Shown one piece after another: positions 7,708-16,187 of a stretch of 64,000 nt of DNA; the stretch's first letter is position 1; each line of letters starts with the position of its first letter. Made by a program: the position numbers and the translations under genes. The stretch is taken from NCBI RefSeq assembly GCF_022867805.1, contig NZ_JALIFO010000015.1, positions 62,001 through 126,000 on the forward strand. The letters are read 5' to 3'. The notes beneath the pieces were generated by a model. The model made no database searches. It was not told where the DNA came from and saw only the letters and a list, made by a program, of their open reading frames with translations. Source of the stretch: Cuneatibacter sp. NSJ-177. GTDB taxonomy: Bacteria; Bacillota; Clostridia; Lachnospirales; Lachnospiraceae.

Positions 7708-10698
7708 TCATAGTAGTAAATACCGGTAATCTGTCCGCACCGCATCCATCAGGCGCGCCAGTTCTTCCGGAATCCGTCCCTCCGTCTCGGAGAGACGAAG
7801 CGGAAATACTTCTCCCAGATACCGGATCAGACATTCCCCGCTCTCCGCATCCAACACCGCAAAGCCCTGATTTTCGCTGTTTTCCAAATCCTCGCGGTTT
7901 GCGAACAAGGTAAACTTATCCTGGTACGGCGCGCTGCTGTAAGGACAGAAGCTCTTACAGTTTCCGCACTCGTTGCACATATAGTCCACATGGATGATCT
8001 GATGCTTCGCCATCCCCGGCACGCGAATCGAAACATTTGCCCGGTTGGGGCACACCTCCACGCAGTTTTCACAGATCGCCTGGCAGTTCAGACAGCGGTG
8101 GGCCTCATGGATCTCATCCACAGTCTTCAAAATACCCCGGCGGCTAATAATCTCTTCCTCCGGCAGCGGATCTGCGAAATCCTTCGCCAGCGTTTTTCCA
8201 AGGATCGCTTCGGCCGCCGCCTTGGCGTCCCGGATGGCCTTCACCACCGTGGAAGGCCCCTGCCATGCGTCTCCGACTACGTAGACGCCTTCCGCGCCGG
8301 TGCGGTAGGTCTGATCCTCGGTCAAAGCCCGGCCCCGCCGGTCCACCGGAACCCCGTTCTGCTCAAAGAATTCCGTGTCCACCTGCTCTCCGGTTGCTCC
8401 GATGACCAGATCCGCCAAAAGCTGCACCTGTCCGCCCGCAGGCACCACGCTTCTCCGTCCGCTGGCATCCATCTCGCCCAGTTTCATCTTGTCGCAGATT
8501 AAAATCCCATTCTTCCAGGATACGGGAGCCAGCAGTTCCCGGAATTCCACACCGTCCGCCAGGGCCAGATTGAGTTCCTCTTCCTCCGCCGGCATCTGCC
8601 TCTTGGTTCTCCGGTAGACCAGGGCCACATGGGTAACACCGCTGGCCCGTTTCGCCGCCCGCGCCGTATCCATGGCCGTATTTCCGCCGCCGATCACCAC
8701 CACGTTTTTGCCGGGCGTCAGCGTTCCGCCGCTGCGGTTAAAATAGTTCAGGAAATCCAAGGCGTTCATCGCATCGCCCTCGGCAAGCTTCAGCACGCCG
8801 GGCTTGGAGGCGCCGACCGCCACCACAATCTCAGTAAATCCCTGATCCTTTAAGGAACGGATCTCCTTTACTTCTTCATTCAGCCGGATTTCCACGCCCA
8901 TGGCTGCGACCAGAGCCGCATCTTTCTCGATGGTTTCCTCGGAGATCCGGAAGCGGGGGATCACGTGGCGCACCACGCCGCCCAGCTTTCCAGTCTTTTC
9001 AAAGATCGTGACCGCCGCGCCGCCCCGCCGCAGGAAATAAGCAGCGGCAAGCCCAGCCGGTCCGCCTCCGATCACGGCGATCTTCTTCGGACTGGTGACC
9101 GGCGAAGGCTTGATTTCCTGCATCAAGTCGTGGTACGCCTGGTAAGCACATTCCAGCTTGACGCCGCGGATGTTGACCGGCTCCTCATAAAAGTTTCTCG
9201 TACATTTCCCCATGCAGTAGTGGGCGCAGAGCGTGCCGGTGATAAAGGGAAGGGGATTCTTCTCCGTAATCACCCGCAGGGCTTCCAGATGACGCCCCTC
9301 CGCGGCCAATTTCATATAAGTCGTAACGTCCTGATGAATCGGGCATCCCTCTTCGCAGGGGGCCTCGAAACAATCGATCAGCGGCACGGCCTCCGGACGC
9401 TTCCGGTTTTCCAACGGTTTGACCGCCTTCACATGGTGGACGTCGGTCTTGGCATTTTCCGCAAGCTTCCCGGCCGCCTCCGGGTCAACGCCGGAGAACT
9501 CTCCGTCTCCTGCTTGCTCCAAAAGCTTTGCCAGCTGTTCGCACCGCTGGTAGCCGCCGGGTTTTAACAGGGTCGTCGCCACGGTCACCGGCCAGATGCC
9601 CGCCGCGACGATTCCTTCGATATTAAAAGCATCCGCGCCGCCGGAATAGGAAATCCGCAGTTTTCCGTCAAACTCTTTCGCAAGCTTTGCCGCCAGAGCG
9701 ATGGAGAGCGGGTACAGGGATTTTCCGGACATGTACATTTCCTCGCTGGGAAGCTCGTTCTCCTTCACGTCCACCGGGAACGTATTGGTGATCTTGACGC
9801 CGAATTCCAGCCCTTTTTTCTCACACAGCCCCATCAGACGGTGAAGCATCGGCACTGCGTCTTCATATTGTAAATCATCCTTAAAATGAAAATCTCCGAA
9901 GGCGATATAATCATAACCCATGGAATCCAGGGTTTCTCTGGCAAACTCGTAGCCGAGGAGGGTCGGATTGCATTTGATAAAGGTATTTAGCCCCTTCTCT
10001 TCAATCAAGTAGGTGGCAATCCGCTCGATCTCCTGGGGTGGGCAGCCGTGCAGCGTTGAGAGCGTCGCCGAGTTGCAGATCGCAGCCGGGATCGCCTCGA
10101 TGTCTTCCCTGGTCACGCGGGTAAACCGGTGCAGGTTATCGAGAAGAACCTTTCGGCATTCCGCAAAGATGGCGGTACCGGAAGCATCCATCATGCTGTC
10201 GATAAAGGTGTTTACCTTCTCCTGCTTGATCCCTTCCAGATCGTAGCCGACGCTCATATTAAACTGGAATCCATCGGCAGAGCCCAGCTCATATTCTTTC
10301 GCCAGCACGTGGAGCAGAAACCATGCCTTGATATATTCTTCCATAGCCTGGGGAACCCGAAGCTCCGTGGACCATTCGCAGTTGTAGCATTCATCGTCGG
10401 CCTTGATGCAGGGCTTATTCACCGGAAGATCCTCCCCGTCGAGAATCTGAACCGTTTTTAATTCAAAAAACCGGCTTCCGGCATAGTAGGCGGCCACGAT
10501 GTTCTGGGTCAGCTGGGTGTGGGGACCGGCGGCGGGACCTACCGGCGTCTCCAACTTCCGCCCAAAGATCCGGCGGACCGTGCCGTTTCCCGCCTGGTAG
10601 GGGCGGTGCACGCCGAAGACTGTGCCTTTCGTTTCCTTCTCCGTTAAAATCCAATCTAACAGTCCCGCAAAGGGGATCGGGGTCATGCGATCACTCAT
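7708..10698 (-). CDS. ygfK: YgfK: FAD and iron-sulphur oxidoreductase of the purine/selenate cluster
   Basis: 996 residues. The N-terminal third resembles the dihydroorotate-dehydrogenase-like barrel of YgfK (ETPVGPAAGPHTQLTQN). The middle has a GltD-type iron-sulphur segment (PCEEGCPIHQDV, CAHYCMGKC) and two dinucleotide folds (IGGGPAGLAAAYFLRRGG, VVIGGGNTAMDTARAAKRA). The C-terminal part carries two [4Fe-4S] motif sets (CLNCQAICENCVEVCP and CNECGNCKSFCP). E. coli YgfK is annotated as a putative selenate reductase subunit, and its gene is linked to anaerobic urate degradation; the exact reaction is unsettled. The start has AGGAGG 7 nt upstream. It sits 15 bp after ssnA in one operon and is the natural electron partner for XdhD. 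Confidence 0.92.
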   Translation of the reverse strand: MSDRMTPIPFAGLLDWILTEKETKGTVFGVHRPYQAGNGTVRRIFGRKLETPVGPAAGPHTQLTQNIVAAYYAGSRFFELKTVQILDGEDLPVNKPCIKADDECYNCEWSTELRVPQAMEEYIKAWFLLHVLAKEYELGSADGFQFNMSVGYDLEGIKQEKVNTFIDSMMDASGTAIFAECRKVLLDNLHRFTRVTREDIEAIPAAICNSATLSTLHGCPPQEIERIATYLIEEKGLNTFIKCNPTLLGYEFARETLDSMGYDYIAFGDFHFKDDLQYEDAVPMLHRLMGLCEKKGLEFGVKITNTFPVDVKENELPSEEMYMSGKSLYPLSIALAAKLAKEFDGKLRISYSGGADAFNIEGIVAAGIWPVTVATTLLKPGGYQRCEQLAKLLEQAGDGEFSGVDPEAAGKLAENAKTDVHHVKAVKPLENRKRPEAVPLIDCFEAPCEEGCPIHQDVTTYMKLAAEGRHLEALRVITEKNPLPFITGTLCAHYCMGKCTRNFYEEPVNIRGVKLECAYQAYHDLMQEIKPSPVTSPKKIAVIGGGPAGLAAAYFLRRGGAAVTIFEKTGKLGGVVRHVIPRFRISEETIEKDAALVAAMGVEIRLNEEVKEIRSLKDQGFTEIVVAVGASKPGVLKLAEGDAMNALDFLNYFNRSGGTLTPGKNVVVIGGGNTAMDTARAAKRASGVTHVALVYRRTKRQMPAEEEELNLALADGVEFRELLAPVSWKNGILICDKMKLGEMDASGRRSVVPAGGQVQLLADLVIGATGEQVDTEFFEQNGVPVDRRGRALTEDQTYRTGAEGVYVVGDAWQGPSTVVKAIRDAKAAAEAILGKTLAKDFADPLPEEEIISRRGILKTVDEIHEAHRCLNCQAICENCVEVCPNRANVSIRVPGMAKHQIIHVDYMCNECGNCKSFCPYSSAPYQDKFTLFANREDLENSENQGFAVLDAESGECLIRYLGEVFPLRLSETEGRIPEELARLMDAVRTDYRYLLL

Positions 10699-10713
10699 GA
10701 TTTTTCCTCCTCG

Positions 10714-12045
10714 TCATCCGTTGATATCGTTCCAAAGGCCGGCGGCAGATTGGCGGCAGTCCGCCCACGCTTTTTCCTCGTCGATTCCGGTCAGAACCCG
10801 GTCTTTCATCAGAACCTTTCCATTGCAGACCGTGGTCACCACGCTGCGGCCGGTCATGCCGAACAGGATATGGCCGTTGCAGTTGGAGGCGTCCATCGGC
10901 GTCAGGGGCACGTAGTCCGTAACGATCACGTCAGCGGCAGCCCCCTCTTTCAGCACGCCCAGGGGGCGCTCAAAATACCGGCCCGCAATCTGAGCGTTTC
11001 CGTGAAACAGCATTTCCGGGACTTCAGCCCAAGCTGCCGTAGCGTCGCAGAGATGGTGCTTGTGGAGGATATTTGCCACCTTGTAGGACTCCGTCATATC
11101 GTGGGTATAGCCGTCGGTTCCCAGGCCGGTCAGAACGCCTTGATGGACGATCTCCATGGTGGGCGGGCAGCCGCAGGCGTTCCCCATGTTGGATTCCGGA
11201 TTGTGAACCACCATGGTATCGGTCTCTTTTAACAGCTCGATCTCATGCTTGTTCACATAGATACAGTGGGCGGTGATGGTCTTCGGCCCAAGAATATTGC
11301 AGTCCATCAGACGGTCTAAAATCCGCTTGCTGTAATGCTTTAAGCAGTGGTGCAGGTCTTCGATCCCTTCGGCCACATGGATGTGGTAACCGCTCTCCTC
11401 AGTCTTCTCCGCAGCGCAGAGCTCCAGGGTCTCATCGGAAAGGGTGAAGGAGGCGTGAAGTCCCATCATACCGGCCAGCATCCCGCTTTTATCCTCCCTT
11501 GCATGGCGCAGGAAACGGGCGTTTTCCATCACCGACTGTCTGGCCTTCTCCTTGCCGTCCCGATCGGACACCTCATAGCAAAGGCAGGTGCGGACCCCCA
11601 GCTCCTTCGCGGCCTGCTCGATGGCGGAAAGGGAATCTGGGATCTCACCGAAGCTGGCGTGATGATCGAACACGGTGGTCACGCCGTTTTTGATCGAATC
11701 CATGTAGGTGGCAATGGCGCTGTGATAGGTCCGCTCATTGTTCAGATGGCGGTCGATGGTCCACCACATGCCGTCCAGAATGTCCAAAAAGCCTTTGGGG
11801 TCATACCCTTTGACCGAAAGCCCTCTGGCCATGGCGCTGTAGATATGCTCGTGGGTGTTGATAAACGCGGGCATAATGACGCCGCCCTTTGCATCAAGAA
11901 ATTCCGCTTCCGGATATTTCTTTTTCATCTCTTCGGTGGTTCCGACCTCGCGGATCACCGTGCCGTCGAGAACAACCGCGCCGTTCTCCAAAAAGGGCTG
12001 TTCATCGTTTCGGGTCACCATTCTTCCGTTTCCAATCATCAGCAT
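10714..12045 (-). CDS. ssnA: SsnA putative aminohydrolase
   Basis: 443 residues of the amidohydrolase superfamily, matching SsnA: H65 and H67 in FINTHEHIYSAMARGL, then HIHVAEG, ITAHCIYVN and LGTDGYTHD supplying the remaining metal ligands. Family members are deaminase/chlorohydrolase-like; SsnA is a regular member of anaerobic purine-degradation clusters but its substrate is not firmly known. I place the start at the ATG at 12045 (MLMIGNG) because a GGAG lies just upstream; an in-frame TTG three codons earlier is possible. It is first in the ssnA-ygfK-xdhD operon, whose promoter lies in the operator-rich region shared with the divergent regulator. Confidence 0.9.
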   Translation of the reverse strand: MLMIGNGRMVTRNDEQPFLENGAVVLDGTVIREVGTTEEMKKKYPEAEFLDAKGGVIMPAFINTHEHIYSAMARGLSVKGYDPKGFLDILDGMWWTIDRHLNNERTYHSAIATYMDSIKNGVTTVFDHHASFGEIPDSLSAIEQAAKELGVRTCLCYEVSDRDGKEKARQSVMENARFLRHAREDKSGMLAGMMGLHASFTLSDETLELCAAEKTEESGYHIHVAEGIEDLHHCLKHYSKRILDRLMDCNILGPKTITAHCIYVNKHEIELLKETDTMVVHNPESNMGNACGCPPTMEIVHQGVLTGLGTDGYTHDMTESYKVANILHKHHLCDATAAWAEVPEMLFHGNAQIAGRYFERPLGVLKEGAAADVIVTDYVPLTPMDASNCNGHILFGMTGRSVVTTVCNGKVLMKDRVLTGIDEEKAWADCRQSAAGLWNDING

Positions 12046-12118
12046 TTGCTCCAAACCCCTTTCTTTTTTCGCACTATTATGGAAATCATTTCCTTATTGT
12101 ATATCTATATTTACTCTT

Positions 12119-12147
12119 AGCATACCATGTTTTTTTCCTCATTGCAA
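12119..12147 (-). promoter_or_regulatory. ssnA-ygfK-xdhD promoter
   Basis: TTGCAA, a 17-bp spacer and TATGCT on the minus strand. The -35 box ends 8 bp from the nearest copy of the shared palindrome (12156-12170), the same geometry as at the regulator and dpaL promoters. Confidence 0.7.
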
Positions 12148-12155
12148 TAGAGAAA

Positions 12156-12190
12156 TGAAAAATTTTTAGATTGCCTAAAAAATTTTTAGG
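12156..12190. promoter_or_regulatory. tandem palindromic operators between ssnA and its regulator
   Basis: Two A5-6T5 palindromes, TGAAAAATTTTTAGA (12156-12170) and a perfect CCTAAAAAATTTTTAGG (12174-12190), have centres about 20 bp apart, two helical turns. Each lies 7-8 bp upstream of the -35 box of one divergent promoter. The same tandem arrangement recurs upstream of dpaL. A position just upstream of -35 suits an activator or co-activator; the identity of the binding protein is inferred. Confidence 0.75.
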
Positions 12191-12197
12191 AAATGGA

Positions 12198-12225
12198 TTG
12201 CAATTATTTTTTTTTGTGGTATGAT
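12198..12225 (+). promoter_or_regulatory. promoter of the YheO-type regulator gene
   Basis: TTGCAA, a 16-bp spacer and TATGAT. It lies 7 bp downstream of the perfect palindrome at 12174-12190. The match to the dpaL promoter (TTGCAT-16-TATGAT) is striking. Confidence 0.7.
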
Positions 12226-12360
12226 ACTAGGCGTAAGGATTCATTTTTCCCGCCGGAGCGCCGCATATCACCCCATGGAACTTCATTTACTCAGCCTGGC
12301 GCGCCGGTCTGGTGCATCATTCCGGAAACCGGCAGGAAAATTTCGCGAAAGGAATCTCAC

Positions 12361-12996
12361 ATGAGTTATTCTTTGGAACTGCTGAAACAGCTGGCCCATG
12401 GCCTGGCCGCCCAATTCGGCCGGGACTGCGAGATCGTGATTCACGACCTCACCAAACAGGATTTGGAATCCTCGGTGGTCTATATCGAAAACGGCCACGT
12501 CACACATCGGGAAATCGGCGACGGCCCTTCCCCGGTGGTCCTGGCTTCCAAATTGAAGACGCCCGAAACCCTGGAGGATCACCTTGGCTATTTGACCCGA
12601 ACAGCCGAGGGAAAAGTGCTGAAATCCAGCACCATGTATATCCGGGGCGACGATGGGAACGTGGATTATATCCTTTCCATCAACTATGATATTACCGGAC
12701 TGATGGCCGTAGAATCCGCCCTTCACTCTCTGACGGGCTCGGAGCCTCTGGCTCCCCGGACGGAACCGACCAAAATTACCCACAATGTCAACGACCTCTT
12801 GGATTCCCTGATCGAGCAGTCGGTGGCGTTGGTCGGAAAGCCGGTCCCTTTGATGACCAAGGACGACAAAGTGCAGGCGATTCAGTTTCTAAACAATGCA
12901 GGCGCTTTTCTGATCACAAAGTCCGGAGACAAAGTATCACAGTATTTCGGGATCTCCAAGTACACGCTGTACAGCTACATCGGTGAAAAAAAGTAA
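12361..12996 (+). CDS. YheO/DauR-type transcriptional regulator (PAS_6 + HTH_22)
   Basis: 211 residues. Residues about 10-120 match the YheO-like PAS domain (FGRDCEIVIHDLT, VLKSSTMYIRGDDG, LSINYDIT). After a charged linker, the C-terminal 60 residues form the HTH_22-type helix-turn-helix (KVQAIQFLNNAGAF, VSQYFGISKYTLYSYI). Relatives regulate amino acid and nitrogen compound use (for example DauR for D-arginine). The start at 12361 has AAAGGA 8 nt upstream; a longer in-frame reading from 12193 would include the promoter and is rejected. Transcribed divergently from ssnA across two palindromes that are repeated at dpaL, it is the best candidate for the regulator of this purine regulon. A strong terminator follows. 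Confidence 0.85.
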   Translation: MSYSLELLKQLAHGLAAQFGRDCEIVIHDLTKQDLESSVVYIENGHVTHREIGDGPSPVVLASKLKTPETLEDHLGYLTRTAEGKVLKSSTMYIRGDDGNVDYILSINYDITGLMAVESALHSLTGSEPLAPRTEPTKITHNVNDLLDSLIEQSVALVGKPVPLMTKDDKVQAIQFLNNAGAFLITKSGDKVSQYFGISKYTLYSYIGEKK

Positions 12997-13002
12997 CCAA
13001 AG

Positions 13003-13050
13003 AAAAGAACGGACTGCCTTTCACACCCAAAAGGCGGCCCGTTCTTTTTT
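13003..13050 (+). terminator. rho-independent terminator of the regulator gene
   Basis: AAGAACGG and CTGCCTTT pair with AAAGGCGG and CCGTTCTT around a short loop, with one mismatch, followed by TTTTTT. Confidence 0.85.
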
Positions 13051-13116
13051 GTAGTCCGCGCAGGCAGAAACAGGAAAGAACGGCTGACCCTGAAATGGAT
13101 CAGCCGCTGACTACAT

Positions 13117-13869
13117 CTATTCTTCTATAAAATCACAAATAATTTTTGCAGCGAGTTCTGCATTCGTAGCGATGGCGGGATGTCCGCCGGTCGGAAAAAT
13201 ATGTACTTTGTTATCCGGAATCTGCCTGTTCATCTGGGCATATTCCTCTTTCAAGTCTTTCCGGCACATAGAATCTTCCAAGCTTCCCATCAGTAAGACG
13301 GGGACGTTCAGCTCCTCCAGCGGTTTCAGAAACAGCGGGAGCTTTCGGTGTGCGCATTCCAAAAGCGCTTGTGTGTCAAAATCCACCGTGGTTTCCCAAT
13401 CTTCCCCCAGACACCATTGATAGAACTGCCTGCTCCAAGGATCTTTTTTTGCCTCCGAACGTTCTTTTAGCAAATTCTCCGAAAAATCTTCCGCCAGCGT
13501 TCTCCCGTCGAAACTGTCCGCGACGACTTTATCCACCAGCTCCGGACGCTCCAATGCGGCGTTGACGGCCACCCATGCTCCGCCGCTCGTACCGACTAAA
13601 CTGACTTTTCCCAAGCCGAGGAATTCCAGAAGCGCGACGGTCTGCCTTGCTTCCGAGAACCATAGATCAGCCGGAAATTTTCCGATCCGGTCTGACTGTC
13701 CGTGTCCTAAAAAATCGATCAAAATCACTTTGAAATGTTCTTGATACAAGGGCCGCAGCGGTTCAAACAATTTGGAAGAAACCGCATTCCCATGAAGGAA
13801 AAGGACCGGTTTCCCATTCCCTGTGATTTGATAAAAAATTTTCTTTGTTTCATACATGAAATACGACAT
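13117..13869 (-). CDS. alpha/beta hydrolase
   Basis: 250 residues of the alpha/beta-hydrolase fold. The oxyanion region is VLFLHGNAV near 22-30, the nucleophile elbow is GTSGG with S95, and the likely catalytic acid and histidine lie around GSLEDSM and the C-terminal PTGGHPAIA. The substrate is not predictable; esterase, lipase-like and C-C hydrolase roles all fit. AGGAGG lies 7 nt upstream of the ATG at 13869. It is a single gene behind a long, highly structured leader. Confidence 0.85.
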   Translation of the reverse strand: MSYFMYETKKIFYQITGNGKPVLFLHGNAVSSKLFEPLRPLYQEHFKVILIDFLGHGQSDRIGKFPADLWFSEARQTVALLEFLGLGKVSLVGTSGGAWVAVNAALERPELVDKVVADSFDGRTLAEDFSENLLKERSEAKKDPWSRQFYQWCLGEDWETTVDFDTQALLECAHRKLPLFLKPLEELNVPVLLMGSLEDSMCRKDLKEEYAQMNRQIPDNKVHIFPTGGHPAIATNAELAAKIICDFIEE

Positions 13870-13882
13870 ATTCCTTGCCTCC

Positions 13883-14057
13883 TAATCTGATTTTTTTGAT
13901 CCGATTAGCAAGGCGAGAATAACAGAAGTTCACGCCTTGCTGTTATCCTAACATCCAAATTCCCATCCCTGAATCCTCCTTTCCCTCAGGGCGATTGCCA
14001 CAGGATCTCCCCGCAATGCCCGCTTTGCGATTCACCTGGTTTCCCAGGCGTTACCGA
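13883..14057 (-). promoter_or_regulatory. long structured 5' leader of the hydrolase gene
   Basis: About 175 nt without a gene. On the minus strand it can form a GNRA-capped hairpin CCTGG-GAAA-CCAGG (14035-14048), CCCTGA/TCAGGG (13967-13991), and AGCAAGGCG/CGCCTTGCT (13907-13941). The last of these is mutually exclusive with CTGTTAT/ATAACAG (13919-13946). AATCGGAT/ATCAGATT (13883-13906) lies directly before the ribosome binding site. I could not match it to a riboswitch class from memory. It might be a cis-regulatory RNA or a dispersed repeat. Confidence 0.45.
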
Positions 14058-14058
14058 T

Positions 14059-14087
14059 AGTATACAATAGGAAGCGGAAAAAATCCA
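14059..14087 (-). promoter_or_regulatory. promoter of the hydrolase leader transcript
   Basis: TGGATT, a 17-bp spacer and TATACT on the minus strand, placing the start at the edge of the structured leader. Confidence 0.5.
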
Positions 14088-14239
14088 TACGGATGATTCA
14101 TTTGCCGCAAAGCAGAAGAAAACGGCTGTTTTGTTTAATCAAAGCTAGGCAGAGTTCGGACTTTCCATGCAAAAGAATTGATTTTCCTTCCTGCTTATAT
14201 TATACTTTCTCTATCAATTTACCATCGAGGATAACATTT

Positions 14240-15124
14240 ATGGATTTACTGGGCCTGGAATATTTTACAAGAGTGGCGGCTAGGAAAAGCATTACAAAAG
14301 TGTCGAAAGAGTATCATGTTGTCCCGTCTACCATCAGCAATCAGATCAAATGTATGGAGGAGGAATTGGAAACCTCCTTATTTTACCGCGGCCCCAACAC
14401 CATGATCTTAACCGAGAGCGGCGAACTGGTCTACCGGTATGCCTGCCGGGTGCTCTCGTTGGTCAACAGCGCCGTCAATGAGCTGAAAGATCAGAACAAT
14501 GCGCTGGAAACCATCAACCTCTACGTGGAGACCTGCCCGCTGACTTTCCCGAAAATCATCAAAGGCTTCAAAGAGCTGTATCCGCATGTATCCTGGAACC
14601 TGATTCAAAATCTCAAGCAATTCAATGGCAAGGACAGCTCCTGCAATCTGCTCCTTTATGCCAGCGACGAGAAGTTAGATCTCCCTAATAACATTACGCT
14701 CTTTGAAGAAGAGTGCCTGATCGGCGTCTCGGCCAAAAACCCTCTGGCTTCCCAAAAAGAGGTCCGCCTGGCGGATTTAGCCCAGGTTCCTTTCATCCAG
14801 CGTTCCAGCCTGTCCGTGGATTTCAATGCGTTCCTCAATCGGAAGCTGGAAAAGGCCCATTTTCATCCGGTCTCCTATGACTGCTGCGACCATTCGATTA
14901 CCCTGAATGAGATGATCGCCCAGGATATGGGGATCGCGTTCCTCCCCTGGCTGACCTGGTTTCACTACAATGACCCGCAGATCGCATTGATCCGGGTGCC
15001 GGAGTTAAACATCGTCCGGTACATCAATATTTCCTGGGAACCGGATCAGTACTTGTCGAAAAACGCCAGGGCCTTCATCACCTACACCCAGGAATTTTTC
15101 GCCCGGCTGACCGAGGCCCGGTGA
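14240..15124 (+). CDS. LysR family transcriptional regulator
   Basis: 294 residues: N-terminal winged helix-turn-helix (residues 1-60, LGLEYFTRVAARKSITKVSKEY, then STISNQIKCMEEELE) followed by a LysR substrate-binding domain. The start at 14240 has GAGG about 10 nt upstream; a longer frame from 14093 has no ribosome binding site. It is followed 82 bp later by a second LysR gene in the same direction. Substrate and targets are unknown; the divergent hydrolase gene is one candidate target. Confidence 0.88.
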   Translation: MDLLGLEYFTRVAARKSITKVSKEYHVVPSTISNQIKCMEEELETSLFYRGPNTMILTESGELVYRYACRVLSLVNSAVNELKDQNNALETINLYVETCPLTFPKIIKGFKELYPHVSWNLIQNLKQFNGKDSSCNLLLYASDEKLDLPNNITLFEEECLIGVSAKNPLASQKEVRLADLAQVPFIQRSSLSVDFNAFLNRKLEKAHFHPVSYDCCDHSITLNEMIAQDMGIAFLPWLTWFHYNDPQIALIRVPELNIVRYINISWEPDQYLSKNARAFITYTQEFFARLTEAR

Positions 15125-15206
15125 CATGCCGCTCAGAACTCCGCTTTCCGCGGGGTTTGAAGCAGGAATCTGCTTCCGCTTTCAGGCGCGCAGAGAAAGG
15201 AGTCCC

Positions 15207-16097
15207 ATGGAACTATCACAAATCCGGCAATTTCAAAAAGTCGCCGAGCTGGAACATATCACCCAGGCAGCCAATGAACTGCATATCGCGCAGCCAGCCC
15301 TCAGCCGGACCATCAAGGGTCTGGAAAAGGAACTGGATCTCCTCCTTTTTGACCGGGAAAACAAAAAAGTCAAACTAAACGAGAATGGAAAAATCCTCTT
15401 TCGCTACGCCAGGGAAATTGACAGCTGCCTGAATGAAATGCACCAGGCGGTGGCGGAAAAGAACGCCCACGACCGGGATACCATCCGGATCCTGCTTCGG
15501 AGCATTCCTCCCTCTCTCAGCCAGATGATGCAGGAGTTTCGGGAGATCTGGCCCGAAGCTCATTTCAAAATCAGCACCTACGTGGAAAACGCCACCATCT
15601 TTGAGGATCAATTTGATTTTGAGCTTGGCATCAATCTCCCGGAAGATATCAAATTCCATTCGATCACACTGAGAAAAGAAGAACTGGCGGTGGCGGTCTC
15701 TTCCTCCCATCCGCTTGCCCAGGCGTCCAGTGTGCGGCTTTCCGATTTGTCCGAGAACACGTTTATCGTACTGTCCATGGACCCGGCCTCCCAGAAAAAC
15801 ATGACGGATTACTTTAATTCCGTCCAGTTCCATCCGACAGTCATGCTGGAATGCACCGATTCCCAAAGCATGTGCGGGTTGATTGAAGAAAATATGGGGA
15901 TCGGTCTCACCAGCCGGTATCAGTGGAGCGGGTCACAGAAAAAGGTCTCCCTGATCCCAATTGAGGGACGGCAGTATCAAATCTCCACCAAACTGGTCTG
16001 GAGAAAAAACAAGCCGTTGTCCCCCATCTGCGAAGCTTTTCGGGAATACAGCCAGCAGGCCGCGGATTATGAAGGGGAGAAGGACAAGAAAGCATAA
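15207..16097 (+). CDS. LysR family transcriptional regulator
   Basis: 296 residues with the canonical LysR DNA-binding region (ELSQIRQFQKVAELEHITQA, then QPALSRTIKGLEKEL, LLFDRENKKVKLNENG) and an effector domain with the usual GIGLTSRY-type segment near 230. AAAGGAG lies 5 nt before the ATG at 15207. It is clearly a different LysR from the preceding gene, with low visible identity outside the DNA-binding region, so this is not a recent duplication. Target genes are unknown. Confidence 0.9.
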   Translation: MELSQIRQFQKVAELEHITQAANELHIAQPALSRTIKGLEKELDLLLFDRENKKVKLNENGKILFRYAREIDSCLNEMHQAVAEKNAHDRDTIRILLRSIPPSLSQMMQEFREIWPEAHFKISTYVENATIFEDQFDFELGINLPEDIKFHSITLRKEELAVAVSSSHPLAQASSVRLSDLSENTFIVLSMDPASQKNMTDYFNSVQFHPTVMLECTDSQSMCGLIEENMGIGLTSRYQWSGSQKKVSLIPIEGRQYQISTKLVWRKNKPLSPICEAFREYSQQAADYEGEKDKKA

Positions 16098-16187
16098 AAT
16101 GTTAGAAATCCGATCCTGATTTTTTCAAACCGTCTCATTGCATTCGGTACCGTTTTCGATTATGCTGGGACAAAGGAGGATGCTGAA

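Noticed and set aside
13883-14057. Cobalamin, molybdenum cofactor or T-box riboswitch before the hydrolase
   Set aside because: Partial matches such as GGGAAACCAGGUGAAUC look cobalamin-like, but the remaining cores (GCCACUG, GCCAGG boxes) are missing, and no T-box GGUGG-type antiterminator is present.
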